Source: an uncultured Bacillota bacterium (GTDB lineage: Bacteria; Bacillota; Clostridia; Peptostreptococcales; Anaerovoracaceae). Taken from it: 7,679 nucleotides of DNA. Positions within the stretch are counted from its first letter, which is position 1, and the number at the start of each line of letters is the position of its first letter. A program made the position numbers and the translations under genes. Location: contig CABQMM010000056.1 in assembly GCA_902465215.1 (NCBI GenBank), positions 1 through 7,679 of the forward strand. Direction: 5' to 3'. Under the pieces are notes generated by a model. It made no database searches and was not told where the DNA came from. It saw nothing but the letters and a program-made list of their open reading frames with translations. Positions 6,841-7,679 of this stretch are shown piece after piece.

Positions 6841-6869
6841 ATCCTATCACAGCAAATCAAAAAAAGCAA
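6841..6869 (-). promoter_or_regulatory. Promoter inside the invertible segment, driving the surface-protein operon
   Basis: The minus strand has -35 TTGCTT (6869-6864), a 17-bp spacer, and -10 TAGGAT (6846-6841) preceded by TGa, an extended -10. Transcription would start near 6834 and leave the segment through the left site, giving a leader of about 720 nt to the ATG at 6116. It is the best minus-strand promoter I can find between the recombinase and the propeller gene. Confidence 0.6.
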
Positions 6870-6871
6870 CC

Positions 6872-6898
6872 TATTTTGACAAAAACATGTCGAAAATA
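6872..6898. promoter_or_regulatory. Imperfect palindrome overlapping a TTGACA box in the invertible segment
   Basis: TATTTTGACA (6872-6881) and TGTCGAAAATA (6888-6898) form a dyad broken by one extra base. It contains a perfect plus-strand -35 TTGACA (6876-6881), whose best -10 is a weak TATGAA at 15 bp (6897-6902). It also lies directly upstream of the minus-strand promoter. It could be a regulator site or a second promoter that faces the operon only after inversion. Confidence 0.35.
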
Positions 6899-6933
6899 TG
6901 AAAGATTTGAGAAGAAATATTTTGTCGAATCGT

Positions 6934-6959
6934 TTACCAAAAGGTGTACTTTTTGAAAA
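6934..6959 (-). repeat. Right recombination site (hix-like inverted repeat)
   Basis: Read on the minus strand this site has arms TTTTCAAAAAGT and ACCTTTTGGTAA around the central dinucleotide AC. It is the inverted copy of the site at 6767-6792, differing at 2 of 26 positions, both in the outer part of one arm. The identical asymmetric centre in opposite orientation is what a serine invertase needs to invert rather than delete. One base separates it from the recombinase stop codon. Confidence 0.85.
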
Positions 6960-6960
6960 A

Positions 6961-7569
6961 TCAAAGGCTCATGGCTTTCATCGTTCGATAAAAGGTTCCC
7001 TGACTGAGGCCGCTTTGCCGAAGTGCTTCTTGCAGGGGCAATTTTTTTTGCATATATTTTAGGATGGTATGCTCGACCTCGGGACTGATCTTTACTCCGG
7101 GTCTGCCAAAACGCACACCGCGTGCCTGTGCGGCGTCAATCCCTTCTCGCTGTCGCTGCTTGATGTTTTCTCTTTCGTTTTCGGCTGCAAAGGACAGAAC
7201 CTGCAGTACGAGATCCGCGATGAAAGTTCCCAGTAAATCTTTACTCAGGGTGGTATCCAAAAGCGGCATATCGATGACTTTAATATCAGCCTTGATTTCT
7301 TTGGTGATATAGCGCCACTGCTCTATGATTTCCTCGTAGTCTCTGCCCAGCCGATCAATGCTTTTGACAAGTAAAAGGTCGCCCTCTTTGAGTACCCGCA
7401 ACAGTTTTTGGTACTCTGGACGGTCAAAGTCTTTGCCCGACTGCTTATCGATAAAAATGCGGCCAATCGGAATTCCCACCTGCTGCATCGCTAAAAGCTG
7501 CCTGTCTTCATTTTGCTCTTTCGTTGATACGCGTACATATCCATATCGTTTGCTTTTCGTTTGATTCAT
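6961..7569 (-). CDS. Serine recombinase, Hin/Pin-type DNA invertase
   Basis: This 202-residue protein, the usual size of small serine invertases and resolvases, carries the N-terminal catalytic signature YGYVRVSTKEQ with the nucleophile at Ser15 and Arg13 beside it. It also has KSIDRLGR with Arg73 and Arg76, the E-helix run AAENERENIKQRQREGI (about 128-144), the GVRFGRP linker (151-157) and a C-terminal helix-turn-helix (about 163-202, LQEALRQSGLSQGTFYRTM). All key catalytic residues I can check are present. The start at 7569 is preferred because GGAGGT lies 7 nt upstream and the fold begins just after it; an in-frame ATG at 7656 would add 29 unrelated residues and overlaps the probable -10 box. 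The enzyme should act on the two hix-like sites directly after its stop codon and so switch the operon promoter. There is no terminator between it and the switch, so its transcript may run into the invertible segment. A resolvase role is less likely because the sites are inverted. Confidence 0.92.
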   Translation of the reverse strand: MNQTKSKRYGYVRVSTKEQNEDRQLLAMQQVGIPIGRIFIDKQSGKDFDRPEYQKLLRVLKEGDLLLVKSIDRLGRDYEEIIEQWRYITKEIKADIKVIDMPLLDTTLSKDLLGTFIADLVLQVLSFAAENERENIKQRQREGIDAAQARGVRFGRPGVKISPEVEHTILKYMQKKLPLQEALRQSGLSQGTFYRTMKAMSL

Positions 7570-7576
7570 TTGTATT

Positions 7577-7582
7577 ACCTCC
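7577..7582 (-). promoter_or_regulatory. Ribosome binding site of the recombinase gene
   Basis: GGAGGT stands 7 nt before the ATG at 7569 and selects that start over the ATG at 7656, which has no comparable site. Confidence 0.75.
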
Positions 7583-7654
7583 GCTTTACCCATAGTATTG
7601 GCAAAATTGAAGTAATCATCAGCAACTTGCAAAACAATGTACGGTTTCATTCCC

Positions 7655-7660
7655 ATTATA
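7655..7660 (-). promoter_or_regulatory. Probable -10 box of the recombinase promoter
   Basis: A perfect TATAAT lies on the minus strand 85 bp before the recombinase start codon. The -35 region would fall at or just past the right edge of the window, so the promoter cannot be confirmed. Transcription would start near 7648. The location outside the invertible segment means recombinase expression should not depend on switch orientation. Confidence 0.5.
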
Positions 7661-7679
7661 CTCGATTTTCTTGAAAAAA

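Larger units (their letters stand above)
6767..6959. other. Invertible DNA segment (phase-variation promoter switch)
   Basis: Two inverted hix-like sites enclose 141 bp of AT-rich DNA with no gene in it. Recombination at the central dinucleotides (6779-6780 and 6946-6947) would flip about 167 bp. The segment contains a minus-strand promoter now facing the surface-protein operon, and a plus-strand TTGACA with only a weak -10. The serine invertase gene ends 1 bp away. Size, repeat length and content match known promoter switches of Clostridia and Bacteroides. As written, the segment appears to be in the ON orientation for the operon. Confidence 0.8.

Noticed and set aside
6767..6959. The inverted repeats as terminal repeats of a small insertion sequence or MITE
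   Set aside because: The repeats are internally palindromic 26-bp sites with an asymmetric centre, resemble hix sites, show no target-site duplication and abut a serine invertase. This fits an invertible switch better than a transposon remnant.
7570..7656. Upstream ATG at 7656 as the recombinase start
   Set aside because: The extra 29 residues are not part of the serine recombinase fold, the ATG overlaps the probable -10 box, and GGAGGT clearly serves the ATG at 7569.
1..7679. CRISPR arrays, tRNA or rRNA genes
   Set aside because: I see no regularly spaced repeats, no tRNA cloverleaf with a TTCGANTC-type arm, and no rRNA signature sequences.

Overview
The window looks like chromosomal DNA of a Gram-positive anaerobe, most likely a gut-type member of the Clostridia (Bacillota). 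The grounds are strong AAGGAGG/GGAGG ribosome binding sites, Lys-rich signal peptides ending in AFA|D, moderate GC, and the style of the secreted proteins (DUF4430, alpha/alpha-toroid, CARDB and beta-propeller modules). Genus and species cannot be fixed from the sequence. Every gene I can support lies on the minus strand, so the layout reads from high to low coordinates.

At 7569-6961 is a small serine recombinase of the Hin/Pin DNA-invertase type. One base after its stop codon begins the first of two 26-bp hix-like sites, at 6934-6959 and 6767-6792. They lie in inverted orientation, match at 24 of 26 positions, share the same central dinucleotide, and enclose 141 bp. The enclosed DNA carries a good minus-strand promoter (TTGCTT, 17 bp, extended -10 TGaTAGGAT) that now points at the downstream genes. 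The simplest reading is a phase-variable promoter switch, currently ON, sitting beside its own invertase.

From that promoter a leader of about 720 nt runs to the first downstream start codon. It holds a compact structured RNA (about 6699-6607) that resembles the cobalamin riboswitch core, a possible antiterminator strand (6595-6584), a textbook intrinsic terminator (6416-6390), and two further strong hairpins (6369-6341 and 6189-6144).

The operon encodes two large exported proteins. The first (6116-4287) is a 609-residue PQQ-like beta-propeller protein. The second (4220 to beyond the left edge) is a very large modular protein with a CARDB-like domain, a second propeller, a DUF4430 domain (the fold of the C-terminal domain of transcobalamin and intrinsic factor), Ig-like domains, and an alpha/alpha-toroid of the prenyltransferase/terpene-cyclase type (the fold of the transcobalamin N-terminal domain). 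The toroid is separated from the rest by a one-base frameshift near position 386, so the gene is either broken or carries a sequence error.

Taken together this looks like a cell-surface corrinoid-capture (or similar ligand-binding) system under double control: a DNA-inversion ON/OFF switch, followed by a cobalamin-type RNA attenuator. The invertase, sites, promoter, terminator and protein folds are read from the sequence. The cobalamin ligand and the capture function are inference from family knowledge and from the agreement between the RNA and the proteins.
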